Part shown: positions 21,871-36,500 of the stretch, piece by piece
How positions within the stretch are numbered: the first letter of the stretch is position 1
Layout of the letters: the number at the start of each line of letters is the position of its first letter
Origin: Gonocerus acuteangulatus
Lineage: Eukaryota > Arthropoda > Insecta > Hemiptera > Coreidae
Direction: 5' to 3'
NCBI GenBank assembly: GCA_946811695.1
Contig: OX328125.1
Span: 39,010,336 to 39,074,335, forward strand
Length of the DNA: 64,000 nt
Notes under the pieces: model-generated
Told to the model about the DNA's origin: nothing
The model's database searches: none
The model's input: the letters and a program-made list of their open reading frames with translations, nothing else
Position numbers and translations under genes: made by a program

Positions 21871-22299
21871 AAGGCTACACAAAAGGGCTTTATGGCCACA
21901 GTGCTCTCCTGGGAGATTTAACCCAAAAACCAATATAATGAATTGACCAACCTTTCAGCAGTAATTAAGAAATATATACAGCTAGTATAAAAAGTATTGA
22001 AATTCCCATAAATGTTCTACTTTTTTAATAATTGGAACTAAAATAGGGTAGCTTTAGGTAAATAAAAGGTATCAATAACATATTCATAAACAATATTTTA
22101 AACATTCATTGAAAAGCAACAATATTTATACAATTGATTTACAACATTAACAATTAAATGTAATATTCTATGCGTAAAAAGTATTGCAACACCCGATTTA
22201 TTTAATTTCACAGATGGATCTTAACACTATGTTATTGGTGTTAAGTTCCATTAACACCATGTTATTGGTGGGCTATGTACAGCAGGATGGCTTGGTGTC

Positions 22300-23430
22300 T
22301 TACGCCTTGGACACAAGTTGGAAAATAAATCTCTGTTGAAGAGATCAACAAATTATTATTTCGTTCCATAATGAGTGCAAAAGTTTGCATGAAATCGGAA
22401 AAAATGTAAACCCTGGCATTGTATCCATATCAAATATTATAAATCAGTACAGTACAACATTCCACCTGGAGGCCAAAGTTTCTCGCTGCATGTTTAGAAA
22501 GATCAATTTGAAGTAAAGCACACAAACCCATGGCTGAGTGGCCCAAAACTTGCAGAAGAAATCTCAAGTATAATCGGACTGAAATGACTTTGTTATGCAA
22601 AAGGAAATGTTAACCTTCCTGCTGAATTCTGGCAGCAGATTATACCCGCATTGAATTCTGGCAGTGTCCCGCATTGAGATGTCATAACTTTAGGTGTTTA
22701 TTCTTCACCTCATTTGTAGTTCAGAGGCGGAGAAATAAGCGTTCTATCTGAAAATGCAGAGGAGCTACTCAAATTTTTGTTTATTTTAAAAACTACTGGT
22801 TTTTTTAAAGAAAAGCTGTGTTTTCAGGATTTCTGATCAATGTATCGTAAATAACAACCACATTTTTAAAATCTACATTAAATTTCCAATAAAAAACACC
22901 CGTTATTAAAATATTACCATGTAAATCAAGGGCTATATTAAAAGCCATGTAGATGAGAATGTTTGATATTAGTGTTTTATTAAATTATTCAATATTTTCT
23001 TAATCAGCTATTTTTAGACTTAGAGATTTGCCTCCGCCTAAAAAGTTGAATTATTTAATAACCTTCAAAATGGTACCTTATGGTTTTAGAAAAAATCTAT
23101 TTGAATCTATTATTTTTTTTCTTTTCTGATTTCTAAGTCCAAACCAATAAATGTGCTTTAGCGTGAAGGAGCCATTCTGAACAAATTCTTTAATTTCACT
23201 CGATAATAGTGATGTCCCATCCTTCCCACACTACATGATGTTTATTACACAAGCCCATCTACCAAATATTAACTCACTCTGGTTTCAAATGGATGGTTAC
23301 CCAGCTCATAATGGAAGAGTGGTGACGGAATCGCTAAACACTGAATTCCGAAGTACATTAGTCCTTAGCAGCGTAAGGGTTAAATGTGTGGAAATTATGG
23401 ATCCTGGAGCTGTCCCTGACTTGAAATTCT
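22300..23430 (+). pseudogene. Decayed Tc1/mariner transposase remnants
   Basis: 22343-22450 encodes a stop-free HTH piece (QIIISFHNECKSLHEIGKNV..NIINQY) resembling the Tc1 DNA-binding domain. 23235-23360 encodes a catalytic-core piece (LWFQMDGYPAHNGRVV) resembling the WFQQDGAPAH motif of IS630/Tc1/mariner enzymes. Stops and frameshifts separate them; termini not found. Confidence 0.6.
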
Positions 23431-23732
23431 AGAAGGTGAGAGGCGTTGTCAAATACACTGGGCTGTTATGAATAACCAAATGGCTCAGCAGAGGTACGAT
23501 AGGCCAAGCTACTTTTTCCAAGAGAGATCGGGAACATCTATTTTCTACCTAAAGCTAGAGCTTGATTTTTACTCTTACTATACTTCTAATGAGGCCTTTG
23601 GCTGATTTTAAACCTTTCAGCATTATAAATGATGTCATATACAACAGTAACCAACAACACAAGTACGGCTGGTAACGAAGTTCAATGGACGAAAAAATAC
23701 AAAATATAAACACTTTTATTTATAAAATATAT

Positions 23733-23840
23733 TTACAAAACTACTTGAAATCTACTCTTATTATTAGCCATCATTTTTTCCATTTTCTTCTTTTCTTCCT
23801 TGAATGCAGCTGTATTTAGTTTCCGTTCAGCCCTCCTTTC
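23733..23840 (-). CDS. LTV1: LTV1 exon 10
   Basis: 108 bp, acceptor TTTTAG, ending TAA. Encodes [20 protein letters not shown] and a short tail. An AATAAA lies at 23716-23721, about 12 nt past the stop, implying a very short 3' UTR. Confidence 0.92.
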   Translation of the reverse strand, partial: ERRAERKLNTAAFKEEKKKMEKMMANNKSRFQVVL

Positions 23841-26800
23841 CTAAAAAGAAGAGAAGAACTATCAGCTTATTAGGTAAATGTAATGCTACAAATCAAACTT
23901 ATGCAAGTATATTAAGGGAATATACAATTATAGAAGTGACTGGTGAATAGTTTTCAATCAAAGCATAAATCCTAGATAGTGTGCGGCTGCTCCCATCGAG
24001 CATGCCTTACTACATATGCCTCAGGCTGACGCATAAGCTGTTCTATGTTTACTAACCTTGAATGCTCAATGCGAGCGGAAGAACCACCAACAGCATAGTT
24101 CGAAACATATTTAGTAACATAGCAATTTCATTGCAACGAAACAAGCAAATTGCTGCCACTGCTTATATTGAGATGTTAACAATTATTTGGAAGAAACAAA
24201 AACAACGTAAGACAAGTTGGTGGGTCAAAAAAATATATTAAATGCGTTCAGAATATGGAAACAAATTGATGCAAGACCTGAGGACTCATCTCTTCTTTCT
24301 CTACTCTTTAACAGGAACATCTACTGCTTTAGATATTTCACACAACATATCTTCTCTTTTATTTTTGTTCTTATATTTCTAAGAATGGTTACGTTCTAAG
24401 AATTTGGTGTGCGTTTGATGCAAAAACTTTTGGTTATAAAATACGAGGCAACAAATACCCTTCTCCAAGAAACAAACTGGTCGGACTGACAAGCCTTTGA
24501 GCACGACCGTTTTACCGACAAGCACATGGATCAGGTCACACAGTGCAACATGAGCAACTCTTAGCAAGCAAACCCGGTATTAACCCATGAAATCCCAAGC
24601 CTATTTCTACTGGATTTTTTTGAAATTTTTCGTTATTTATTCCTCTGAGGCACTTAAAAGAATGTATAAAAACCAAAAATAAAAAATCAGCAATTATAGT
24701 TTAGGAGAAAAAAAATGTTGCATTTACATAAAAAATGCAACATTTGTTGCAAAAAAACGCAACATTATGTTCGCAGGGCCACAGAATTGCCATAAAAATT
24801 TATGATCACATAAGTAATGATCAGAGCAGGATCAGGATTTAGTGGCGTAAAAACATGATAAAATGTTAATCGCTACTAAATTCTGATCCTGATTAGAGCA
24901 AAAAAGAAAAATTTTGTTTAACAAATGCATAGCTATTTTGGAAAAATTTCGAACACACTTCACAATACAATATTTCTAGCAATATTAAAAAAAAAATAGC
25001 AAAACATTTTATTTGGGCTTAAGAATTTTTTTCCTTTTCTTTAAGGAGTTGCCTTGTTAGAAAAAACTATTCAAACTAAATTAAATTCAAATTCAAATTA
25101 AATTTATTTGCATGAGAAAAAAAATCGTGAAAATAATGTTGCGTTTACGCAACTTTGGGACGGAATGGGTTAACATCCCAAGCATTCGACCTAAGGCATT
25201 CGAAGCAAGCTACCTTGCATTGTTAATACTAGGCTTATCAGGATTATCAACCGTGTAGTCCTTTTTACCCCTAATTTACAGATATCACAGAAAAAAAAAA
25301 AAACTTACTCTTTTGAAATCTCTAAATGCTTTTTTTCTATTTCTTTTTTCATCATGTGTTTCATCTTTGGATCTTATGGAAAGAATTGAGATGGCTGAAG
25401 CAATAGAACCTGGACCTGTAGTTTTATCCAATTGGTTGTCGTGTTTTCCAAGGGCACTGGCAGTTAACTTGTTTTTTATAATGGGAATACCCATTGCGTT
25501 TAGTTTGATCTTGCCCTAAAAAAAGAAGAAAACTATTAGAAATATAACAACAGATCAGAAAAAAGTCGGGCTTCACTAGGGGCTCCGCCCCCCTGGACTG
25601 CCCCGTTTCTTGTTGCTTGAATCTACATCTAAAATTAAAAGAAAAAAATGGAACATCCTTTAGCCGCTAATTTTTAGCATGTTACTGTTTGCACATATTT
25701 TGACATGGATTTGTCTAATGGTGAGGGTACCCTGAATTTTGTGAGAACGAATTTTATGAAAAGTAACAACTCACAGCAAGTCAAGTGACAGATCATCACA
25801 CCTCTGAGTTACTTTCAGCTCACATTACACTTAAATCCTGTTCACTTGTGGTCCTCTTCCTGCTAATTATTTCCTTTAAAGGAAATTATTATGCTTCTTA
25901 CAATTTGTTCAAACAGGTGAAATCAATTTTTATAATAATATATTCTAATCAGGAATGATATCTGTGTATTTTTTAAAGAAAATTAATTTTGTTTAAGTTT
26001 GAATTTGAGGATGTATTATATAAATTATATTTTCCCTTAACCTTCCTTTGATGCTATGTTCATCCAATTTTGGATCTCTAGAAGTCCTCTGCCTTTGTCT
26101 ACCTCTTCTTTTTTTTTCCCAGGTGTACCATATAGCATAATTTCCATTCTTTCCAAGTGCCCTAATAACCGTAGTCTACCTTTCCTAATAGTTTAGAGGA
26201 TGTCAGGCTCGCCATACAATTTTGCTAGTTCGGCATTGCTTCTCACTCTCCACCTGGGCTGCTCTCTAACAGCTCCAAAACTCTTCTTTAGGACTATTTC
26301 CCACAATAGCAGAGCTCTCCTATTTTTTTTTCAGAGTCCAAGTCTCGCTGCCGAGCACTGGTCTTGTAACTGTTTTATATAGTAAATGTTTTGCTTGAAG
26401 CAACAAAACCTGTGGGAAAACCAGACTTTAAGCCACACCAAATGCTTTATTCAAAAGCCTTCTGTAGAATCCTGGAAGGAGCTGAAGCTCCTTAACAGAG
26501 CAGAACTTCGAGAAGCAATTGGAATAATTACAGGACATTGCAAACTGAACAAGCACCTTCATAGGATGAAGCTAGCCAACTCCCCCATCTGCAGATGGTG
26601 CGGAGCAGAAGAAAATACGCCGATACTCATCATCCGTGATCGTGAACGGCTAGATCACATAGGTTTTAGGTACTTTGGTGATACAAAGGATACCAATCTT
26701 GACCCATGTGAAATATCGATAAGGAGACTTCTAAGGACAGATAACAACGGGTAGCACAATAGGTCGCACGGCCGCGGTGAGCTCCCACTGAGCAGGACAA

Positions 26801-29800
26801 CCCGAAAAATATTGTATTGTATTGTAAATGTTTTGCTTTCCTGGAGAGACTTTTGCAAGGAATAGAAACATATTTTTCCTGTGACCATTCTGCCCTCAAC
26901 CTCCACTTAAGGTTATTGCACTCTGTTATTCAGGTACTTAAATGTGCTACAGATATGTTACATGACCACGCGAGGAGCGCTATCTCCCACTAGGGGGACT
27001 GTTCCTGCGTCAGATCAAAAGATGGAATATGAAGTTTTTTGTATTTATTAAGTAGTACAGTATCATGTATTAACATAACTCTGGAAGCAAATTATTTACA
27101 AAATTAATAATTGAACAGTTCTCATAAGAAATGTAAATGATCAGAACTATTTATGCTTTTATTTTATTTATATAGGTTATTTACAGCACATTATTCAGTA
27201 ATGTAGTCTACACTACAAAAATTCTGAGGAAAGTGGTTAGTTATGCAGCTCCTGTGTGAGAGACTTTTTTGTCAAGGTTTTTCATCCAATTGGTAGTTTC
27301 ATTATTTATGAGGAGTCCCAAGTCTTCCAATGCACAAATAAATTCTGTTACAGTACTGGCCAATGTTTTTTCCAACATGTGTCTAATGACAAACAGATGA
27401 TCAATAGTCGACCGGAAAGAAGCTGATTGAATTGATTGTTAATCATCAAGCCTAAGACTTGTAAAATGTCCCTTAAATATAGTAGTAGACATGAGTAGAA
27501 ACTCACTGGACAATTATCAACGAAACATAAAAATTTAAGCATAATCATTCAACAATGACAAATACTTACAGGTGGTGCTTCAATAAGCTTTGGGTGATTA
27601 TATAATGTAGAGTTGGTTGATAAAACGGACTCACAATCCCACTTTTCTTTTGGTTTAATTTCCACATATTCATAATTTTCCTCATCAGATGACGTGTCAC
27701 TTTCAACGTAATTAGGAGCTCGATCTGATTTATCCTCGATCTGAAAAAATAAATGCACAAAAAAAGTATAAACAAGTTTGTTTTTTTTGTTGTTGTTTTT
27801 TTTCATAAACCGTTATATATAAAACTTTGGTCATGAAACCTTTTTTTTTTTCATTGTTTAATATCTAATACTTTTGAACAAGCATTTATATTTATGTTAC
27901 TAAAAATGTCCTTGAATTTGCCAAAAAAAAAAGAAACTATTTGCTTCTTTGGAAGGGGGAGGCATGTCGCTAAGATAGGTTGAATATATAAACGGAACCA
28001 AATAACAAATAAATTGGTCTTTGTTTGTGGAGCAGAACATAAAAACAAATCTATTGTATTACAGACCGTTACAATTACATATTAATGGTAGTTGTGAAAA
28101 AGGAATAGAAGAGAAGTGAAAGCAAGCCACCATCTAGCAAGAGCAATGAATTACCTGCTCAGCGCAATTCCCTTCGAGACAGAGACTTGCCAAAACTATT
28201 TTTTTTTTTATTAACATACTTAGTTTTTAGCGTAATGCCCTACACAAAACCCCGTCTATTGTACGTGATTTCAGCAAATCAATGAGATAAACAAGTCATG
28301 CAGGAGCTACATAACTTAGCACATTCTACAGAATGAGCAAAGTTCCTGATTAATTTGTTTAAATAAAAAATAAACATGAATAGTTTTGACCTTTCAAACC
28401 TCAGATTGCCATGCCTGCATTTAAGATACATAAGTAAGTCTTCAAAGACTTTCCCTGAAGACCACGCTCGTATATATCAGCACCCTCCTTGAGTCGGCTT
28501 TTCTCTCATTCTATTTCATGGGCGCATATAGAAAATAATTTCGGGAGGGGCTGGGAAAATTTCGGGGGGGGGGGGGGGGGGGGGTAGTTTTAGGCAACTA
28601 AAACGCTATTACACGTAAAATAAAATATTTTTTATGAACTAAGTGATCTTATTTAATTTATTTTTAAGGGTTTTTACCATCAAATCAAAATTTCGGGGGG
28701 GGGGGGGAGGGGGCTGCAGCTGCCCCCTTATATACGCCCATGTTCTATTTACTGATTTTTCTCATAATTTATTCCTTCACCTTATGATAATGTAATGTTA
28801 CTATTTTCCTCTTGTTACTACTTATTTTATTTCAATTAACACCCCAAATTGTTTTTCTATTTTTTTTTAAATTTAGAATTATATCTTCTCTTTTTTTATG
28901 ATTTATTTATTTATAGTGATGTGAATTATTTTTTAAAGCAAAACATTGTAGTTAGTATTGATTTTGTGGAGGCAAGGTTAGCTCAATGGTAGTGCACTCT
29001 CTCACTGCATGAACTGGAGGACTCAGGTTCAAAAATCCGAGCGCACACTAAAGATTTTTATCTTCTACTGTCGCCGTTCAAGGGTTGGATTTGGGGTCCC
29101 AGGTCATCCCTAGGCTCACCCAGCCTTATATTAATTAATTAATGGGCACCTGTAAAGGTGAAAATCAGGCAGCCGGAGCATATTCAGGGTGTCTACTGCA
29201 CAAAAAAGTCACGAAATGAAAAATAGGGCACGAAAATCACGAATATGGAAACCATGTCCCGAAATTTTTCACATCAAAGAGCTAAATTCAGCCAAGTTTC
29301 TAGAATTAATCATTTTCCACTAAAACTGAGTACTGTCAGGTGGACTGAAAACTCGCAGGTATTAGATAGAGCTCATGCGATGATACCTGGCTTAACAGGG
29401 TGTCTCCTGCACGAAAAAGTCACGAAATGAAAAATAGGGCACGAAAATCACAAAAAAGTCATGAATTTGGAAACCATGTCACGAAATTTTTCTATTCAAA
29501 GATTTCACATCAAAGAGCTAAATTCATCGAAGTTTCTTGAATTAATCTTTTTCCACTAAAACTGTGTACAATCAGGTGGACTGAAAACTCGCAGGTATTA
29601 GATAGGGCTCCAGTATATAGAGGCTTCAAAAGGGGTCGAGCTAACATTAATTCCCCCACAAGATTTTTTTTTCTAATATCGTTAGGTATGGTGTGAGTAT
29701 GCTGAAACCAATTTTTCGAACTCAAAAGCCGGGGGAGAACTTTTGGCAGGGGAAAAACCGCGAACTTTTAGCACTTTTTTTTCAGTTTTTCTTCATTAAT

Positions 29801-30491
29801 TTAAAAACCGTTGGTTTGGATAAAAAAAAAAAAAAACTTCAAATAGAGAGTAAAGAACATTAATTTCTGCTTCAAATGAACTGGTCAAAGTCCAAATTCG
29901 GCCACGTAAAATTGCCGCAATCGCTAGAAAAAAGTGCTACATTTTTGCCTGCCAAAAGTTCTCCCTCCACCCCGGCTTTCGAGGTGGAACAATTTCTTTC
30001 AGCAAAAACATTGTGGGGGAATTAATGTTAGCTCAAACCCCTCTATCTATTGCTATATCTATAGAAAATGCTATTCATGATCCTCCAGTTGATAGGAATT
30101 CCACAGTTGTGCAGAACCATGTTCCGGTGGACGGATTCTGCTGGTCAACGAACTTGACCTTTCAAATTCGACGAACGATCTTGTAAGAAATTTCATCAAA
30201 ATCGGACCATTTTTGGGCCGGTGGGAGAGCGAACAGAGAAATATATATATAAAAAGTTCAACAACCGTCATATTCGTTATCTAGGGGATCTGAAACGTGA
30301 AATTTTCGTGTCTCCATTTCCGGATTGCTTAATGATCTCAACCCCATAAGCGGGTTTCCTCCATAGAAAGGAACCCCGCTTATGAGGTTAACCCCTTGAC
30401 GCAATCCAAGTGCCAACACGAAAATTTCATGTTTCAGATCCCATGTATCACGAATATAACGGGGGTTCAAATTTATATATTTATGTGTATG

Positions 30492-30551
<60 letters not shown>

Positions 30552-33500
30552 CATACATACATACATACATATACATTCATGCATATATACAGGGTGTTCC
30601 GGTTTTAAATGGCAAAACTTCAGGAGCTTGTAGAGGACCGAAAAACTAAGGCAAAAAGTCCTTTAGAGATTTGAGCAATGCACAAATAGGTACCAACAAT
30701 TGTGTTGTAGTTTTTTTGAGTTTTTCTGGGAGACGAAGCAAAATCGAGAAAAATACCGAACGACTTTTTTCATCCTGCATCGATTGCCGAAGTTTTGCCG
30801 TTTATGTTGGGGACACCCTGTATATGTATATGTATATACACATACATGCGAATTTGTCTGTTCGCTCTCCTGCCGTTTATAAATGGTCCGGTTTTGATGA
30901 AATGCGGTTGGTTGCAGTTTCGTTGTTCGAGACCAAGTGGTGTTTACCCAGCCATATAGTGTCAATCTTAAAAATAATTTAATACTGAAGGCGGCTTTTT
31001 ATTTTTATATATAAAAGCTTTTTAATACATAATTTTAAAATTAAATCCAAACTTTACCATTGCATATATTTTAAACACATTTCAATTTTATTATCTTAAT
31101 TAAAAAGCTTATTTAAAAAAAAATGTTTACATTAATAATTTGTTATAATTAGTTCAATTTAGAATATTTGTCTAAAAATAAATAACGTTGTACGCAAAAT
31201 ATTTTAGGTGACTGGCAGCTTGAATAAAACATAAGTATTATTAGCAATTTTCATATTCATTTATAAATGTTAAACTATAAAAATGGTTGGAAATTTGAAA
31301 CGTTTTAGAGGTATTGGAGTAACATTTCATTGCTTCTAAAAATTTCGGTTCCGGATAGGAAGTAAATTCTCCCTGTTGGAGTTTTTAGATTCAGAGTACA
31401 TAATAGTTCAGCGAGTGACACATTAGTACAGCGTATGTGTTACATGCTATTTTAAAGGGCATATAAAAAACTAAAAATTTATGGTGTCAATGGTTTCTAC
31501 CGTAAACAGGAGCGGAGCTGTATATTTTGCTGCAGCAAAATTTTGTAAACTTTACATGGCCGTATTTTTGAAACCGTTTAAGACATTAAGCTGAAATTTG
31601 GTGTTTTTCTTATTCTTTATGAAGGTAACCCATGTACCAAATGACATCATATTTACAGATGACAAGGGAAAAAATGTCATAGAAGTGTGTTGATTGAGAT
31701 AAAATGTCATAGAAGTGTGTTGATTGAGATAAAATGTCAACGTCTTCTTCGTCTGAGTCTGACATAGTTAGCTCACACGGCAAAGCCAAGGCCTTAAAAA
31801 CAAATACATACAGCACTTAAAAAACATTCCACTTTTACTGCATCATAGGCGCAACTGATTTACAACTAGCCCTTTGCCGGGTCCCCCGCGTGCGGGCATA
31901 AGTTTTGTTTCAGTTGCAAACTGGTTTCAGACGCAACTGGTTTGCAACGAGAGTTGAGCACACTGTGTGTGCTGGGCCTTAATTGACTAAATTATGTACA
32001 TTGTCAAAAATATTTAGTAATTTATTTAGAAATTTTGAATTCTGCTACCATTGTTTAATATATTTCATAGTCATTCCAGAGTCATCGTGTCTTCACTTTT
32101 AAAATTAATGTAACTATCCTCTTTAACATATTGTTCCAACCATGTCAAACTAACGAATAAGCAAAGCAGAGCAAATTAGGAACGAACATATTTTATCCAT
32201 TGACGAAATAATGTATTCAAAAATGGTCTTATTCGATACTTTATTTAAGACATTAAAGGCTATTCTTTAAAGGGGTTAGAGTTGTGACAATTCGCAACCA
32301 GCCGTATCGTCCACAATACAAAAGCAAAGTCCCGAATCTAAAAACGAGATTTTGCATATTCGATAGTTTTACATGGTAGAGACGATATGATGTATATTTT
32401 ATACATATATTAATTGCTTTAAATGTATGTAAAATTGTGAGTTTATAAATATCACGGTAATCCGTTTAAGTTACAAATAATTTTAAGCTAAATCCTAAGG
32501 CTTTCTCTTTTTAAGTGAAATTATTTTCTTTTTAATGGGCACGAAATTTGCATTTCAAGTCATGAAAATATCACAAAAACTCACGAAATTGGCTTTCACG
32601 AAAGTAGTAGACACCATGATATTACACTATTTACCAAGTGTGCCGTATGGTCAAGAATCAGATAACTCTACAGTATCTTCTCTCCTGGGGCCTTGTGGCC
32701 TGTTACGGGACTGATTTTTTTTTTTTTTTTTTTTTTTTTTATTAGATTTTGTAACTGTGCGTTTAAAAAAATAAAAAATGTACCTAGGCCTTTACATAAG
32801 AAAATGCAATCCTACACAGAATATTTAGTATCTAAAGAAGGAGGTTAACTGAATTTTGTACATATCTCACAAGCGAATCTCAGAGGGAGGGGTTATGGAT
32901 GGATTAATAATCATCAATTTTAATGAATGAAATCAAATCTTCAAAATCAAAATAAACAAATTAGATTTAATAATTAACATAAAATAACTTACATTATTAA
33001 TAACATCCTCATCTTTCATTAATTTCTCAAGGATTTTCTCATCAGCATATCCTTCAATTTCTTCGGTGTCCAAAGCTCCAATTTCATTGTCATCATACTC
33101 AGCAAACATCTAAAAAAAAATACAAATAAGAAATAAGTTATAAAAAAGTAAACTGTGCATTCGATCACTTCTGTAAAAGACCAACAGAGAACGAGAGCCT
33201 TACACCTGGAAGATAGTATAGACTTTGCATGAGCCCATTAAAGTCTGGGTGGGCCGAGAGAAGGTTTGAGACTCAGAACTAGATAATGAAATCTTTAATG
33301 CATGCCAGAATTTTGAACTCAGGTCAAGGACATTAGTCAAGTGCGATACAACTTGAGCCAAACTTGCCAATTGTTGCACAAACGCTTTATGAACAAAGTT
33401 TTGAAAACAAAGAGCAAATTTAGACCTATTAAAAAAGCTAAATAGAAATCACTGTAAATAGAGCCCCATACTCTAAGTTAGGAATTATTTTAAAATTGTT

Positions 33501-36500
33501 CAAACACAAAATATTAAAAAAATAAAATAATCAATGTTTAAATGCTTCAACTTTTAAATTTTATATTGTACAAAATCAAAAATAAATAAATAGAAAATTT
33601 ACCCAACAACAATAATAACAATAAGACAACCTACAAAATTAAATCTCAAAATAATATTTTCATATAGTTATTTGCTATCATATTAGCTATAGTTATGATT
33701 TAACCTTATTATGTACTTAAAATTGGCTCTAGACTAATATGCTGGAGGACCTGAGCTCAAAGCCCAAGCAAGTACTAAAGATTTTTATCTTCTTGTGTCT
33801 TTGTTCATGGTTTGGATTCGGACTCCCTGGCAGTCCCTAGACCAAACCAGCCTTTAATTAATTTATTAATGGGTACCTTGGTGCTAATGACCCTATCAGT
33901 CGAAGCAGCAAAGGTGAAAATCAGGTGGCTGGAGCATAGTATGGACCACACAATCTCCCTACTGTGCCATGTGGTCATGAATCAGGTACCTCTATAGTAT
34001 CTGCCCCTCAGAGCCCTCGTGGCCTATTACAGGACTGTTTTTTTTTTATGTAATTAAAATTGGTTCCTTAAAAAAAAAATCTTCAAGCAAAATTGTTAAC
34101 AAATAAAAATAAATAAATAAAGAGAAAACATTAGATTTACCTCCTCAAACCTATCATCCAGCAAAGTAAGCTGCTCATTTCTTCGGATAACTGAGCTAGT
34201 CATTGAATATTCTGTAAATCGTGATTTAGTTTCCTCCCTTTCCAAACTCATTAATTCATCTCTTTCTTCATCAGAATAATTTTCACAACTTTCATCACTA
34301 AACTCTTCTTCTTCGTCTATTCCTTCTTTGCTTTCACCACTGGAACAAAATAAAGTGACAAAATGTATTGGTGTTAAACGATCAGAGATTTTCAATAACT
34401 ATTGAGCTTGATTCCTTCAGATAAAGTTAAAAAACCATACATTCTAAAGCCTTCCTAGTTTAAGCGTAGAGTATAGGCTGCTCAGTTAGATGAAATAGTT
34501 CTAATCCCGCATGCACGAAATTCTGAAGGAAATATTCCCGACGGTTCTGCCATTTACGTTACCATTACAATGATCAACATGCTACTTTAAACTCAACAAA
34601 AACTGATTATGTGTTATTTAGGACCAGAGCATTGAGAGGTCAGGCAAGGGATATAGTGTTTATTATATTTATCATTACTTAGCCATTGCTAAGGCTAAAA
34701 ACAATTTAAGCTATAGCCTGTTCAAATAGAAGGTTTAGTTGGAGGGAAAAGGGCATGGCCTATATTCTCCGTATAAGAAAAATTCTCTCTGTTTTAACTT
34801 TATCACTAGGAGGTTTAAAACGTTTTGTTTTAGCTTGGGCTAAGTATTGATAAATATTAGACACTATTTATGTTGTCTGACATCTCAAAGCCTTCTCTAG
34901 TCTTAAACGAGACATAATCAGTTTTTATAATGTTTCATGTATCGTGTTGTTCCTTGAAATGGGAGTTTGCAAATGGTGGAACCATCAGAAATATTTCCAA
35001 AAGCAGGAAGCCACAATGCTTATTTTATAAGAATTTCCCTGTTCTACTAAAATTTACTTGAAATATTCAAGAAAAGTGAGAATTTTGATGTTAAAATATC
35101 CCCAATTCATAAACAAGTGGCAATAGCCTCCGCTACTTGACTTCCACAAGCAAAAAACAATAAGAAGCCACTTTTGTTCCCTTATCATGTAAGGATCTCA
35201 TTATCACAAACATAAAAAAAAAAATTGTTTGTCATATTTTCAGCCTGGATAAATTTCCAAACCCATTTCCCTACCAAAAGCGTTTAATTAGGCTCGTTAT
35301 CTTAAAGAAACGTCATATTTTAAATAAGAGGATTAAATTGAGTCCGCTGTAAAGTAATTAAAATATATCTTATACAAACCCATTAGCGATCTGCATGAAA
35401 TCATCTTCAAGTTCATTTTCGGGATCGGAAAAGTCAAAATCGCTATCCATTGCAGCAACAATGTCTGGATCAAGATCCAGATTCAGACCTGTAAAATATA
35501 CAATTAAGAAAATAGTTAGTCTTAAAATTTCAAAGATATTTTTGGCGGAACAATTCTCAGATAAAATAAGTGGGTCTCTTTATATATGTATATCATATAT
35601 AGAGCAACCACCCCACTAATTACTATTATAGTTTGTTAAATAAAAAAAAAAAAAAAAAAGTAAATACTGAAGTTTATCGTCCACCGAACCGATTATTTTC
35701 ACATTTACTATAACGCACTTTTTCTGCACTAAAATACGAATCTGTTCATTAAAAAAAAACAAAAAAAAAAAAAACTCTCAACTAGGAAAGAAGTTATTAA
35801 GTACTAAAGTTCACTGCTATGGAGGTTATAAAAGCTGGCGTAAACAAGGTATTTGTAAACATGCACATGCGGAAAAGTCCTTAATAAAGAAGCCTAATTA
35901 AATTTACCAGCACTTATTTATCCAGAAACATTTTTTTAAATAATGGAACATTCTTCACATTTCTTGTTTCGTTTAGTTGGATTGACTAGTTTTGATACCT
36001 TGCTGAGCGAGCGGAGCATGTCTGCCCATAAGCGACAGGTTACGATGGGTGTGGAGCCCCTTAAATTTTATAATTATTTTTAAATGAATAGTTTATCAAC
36101 ATTTCAAATGAGAGTCTTTGTTCCCCAATGTTACAAGCCTACACATGCACGGTTGGCTGTGGTTGTCTATTTGTTTAGGCAAAAGTACAATAATAACATG
36201 GTTGCCAAGCAGCACTACACTAGCTATCCAAATAGGATTAATTATAACTGCTGTCGATTCTGAAAGTTTTATGATATAAAACATAGATTTGGTGATCTAG
36301 CATGGATATTTTGGTCCTTTATTTTCTATCATACGGGATAAAAACAGCCACCCAAGTAAAATCATATCTACAGTTAAGGGCCAAGATCACTAAAAATTTC
36401 AGTTTAATATCATCGCCAAAGTGCCTCTGTAAAAATAATAATAACATCAAAAATTATTTTTAAAAAGCTGAAAATACCTGACTGGGGAGGTGCCCTGTTT

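Larger units (their letters stand above)
29185..32618. mobile_element. 3.4-kb hAT-like insertion splitting SINE-3
   Basis: Left end CAGGGTGTCTACTGCAC, right end ..CACGAAAGTAGTAGACACCATG. Both sub-ends are rich in CACGAAA. A direct duplication of about 200 bp occurs at the left (29189-29385 and 29398-29610). It contains a HINE-B inverted pair and a 235-bp MITE. The target duplication is imperfect (AGCATATT against ATGATATT if the right end is taken after GACACC). Confidence 0.6.

Noticed and set aside
27549..27806. 85-aa ORF as a stand-alone gene
   Set aside because: It is LTV1 exon 8 plus flanking intron; the real exon is bounded by TTTCAG and GTAAGT.
30258..30584. ORFs made of Tyr-Ile repeats (also 43918-44122, 49189-49560, 60744-61072)
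   Set aside because: Frames through (TA)n cores of HINE elements; no protein-coding meaning.
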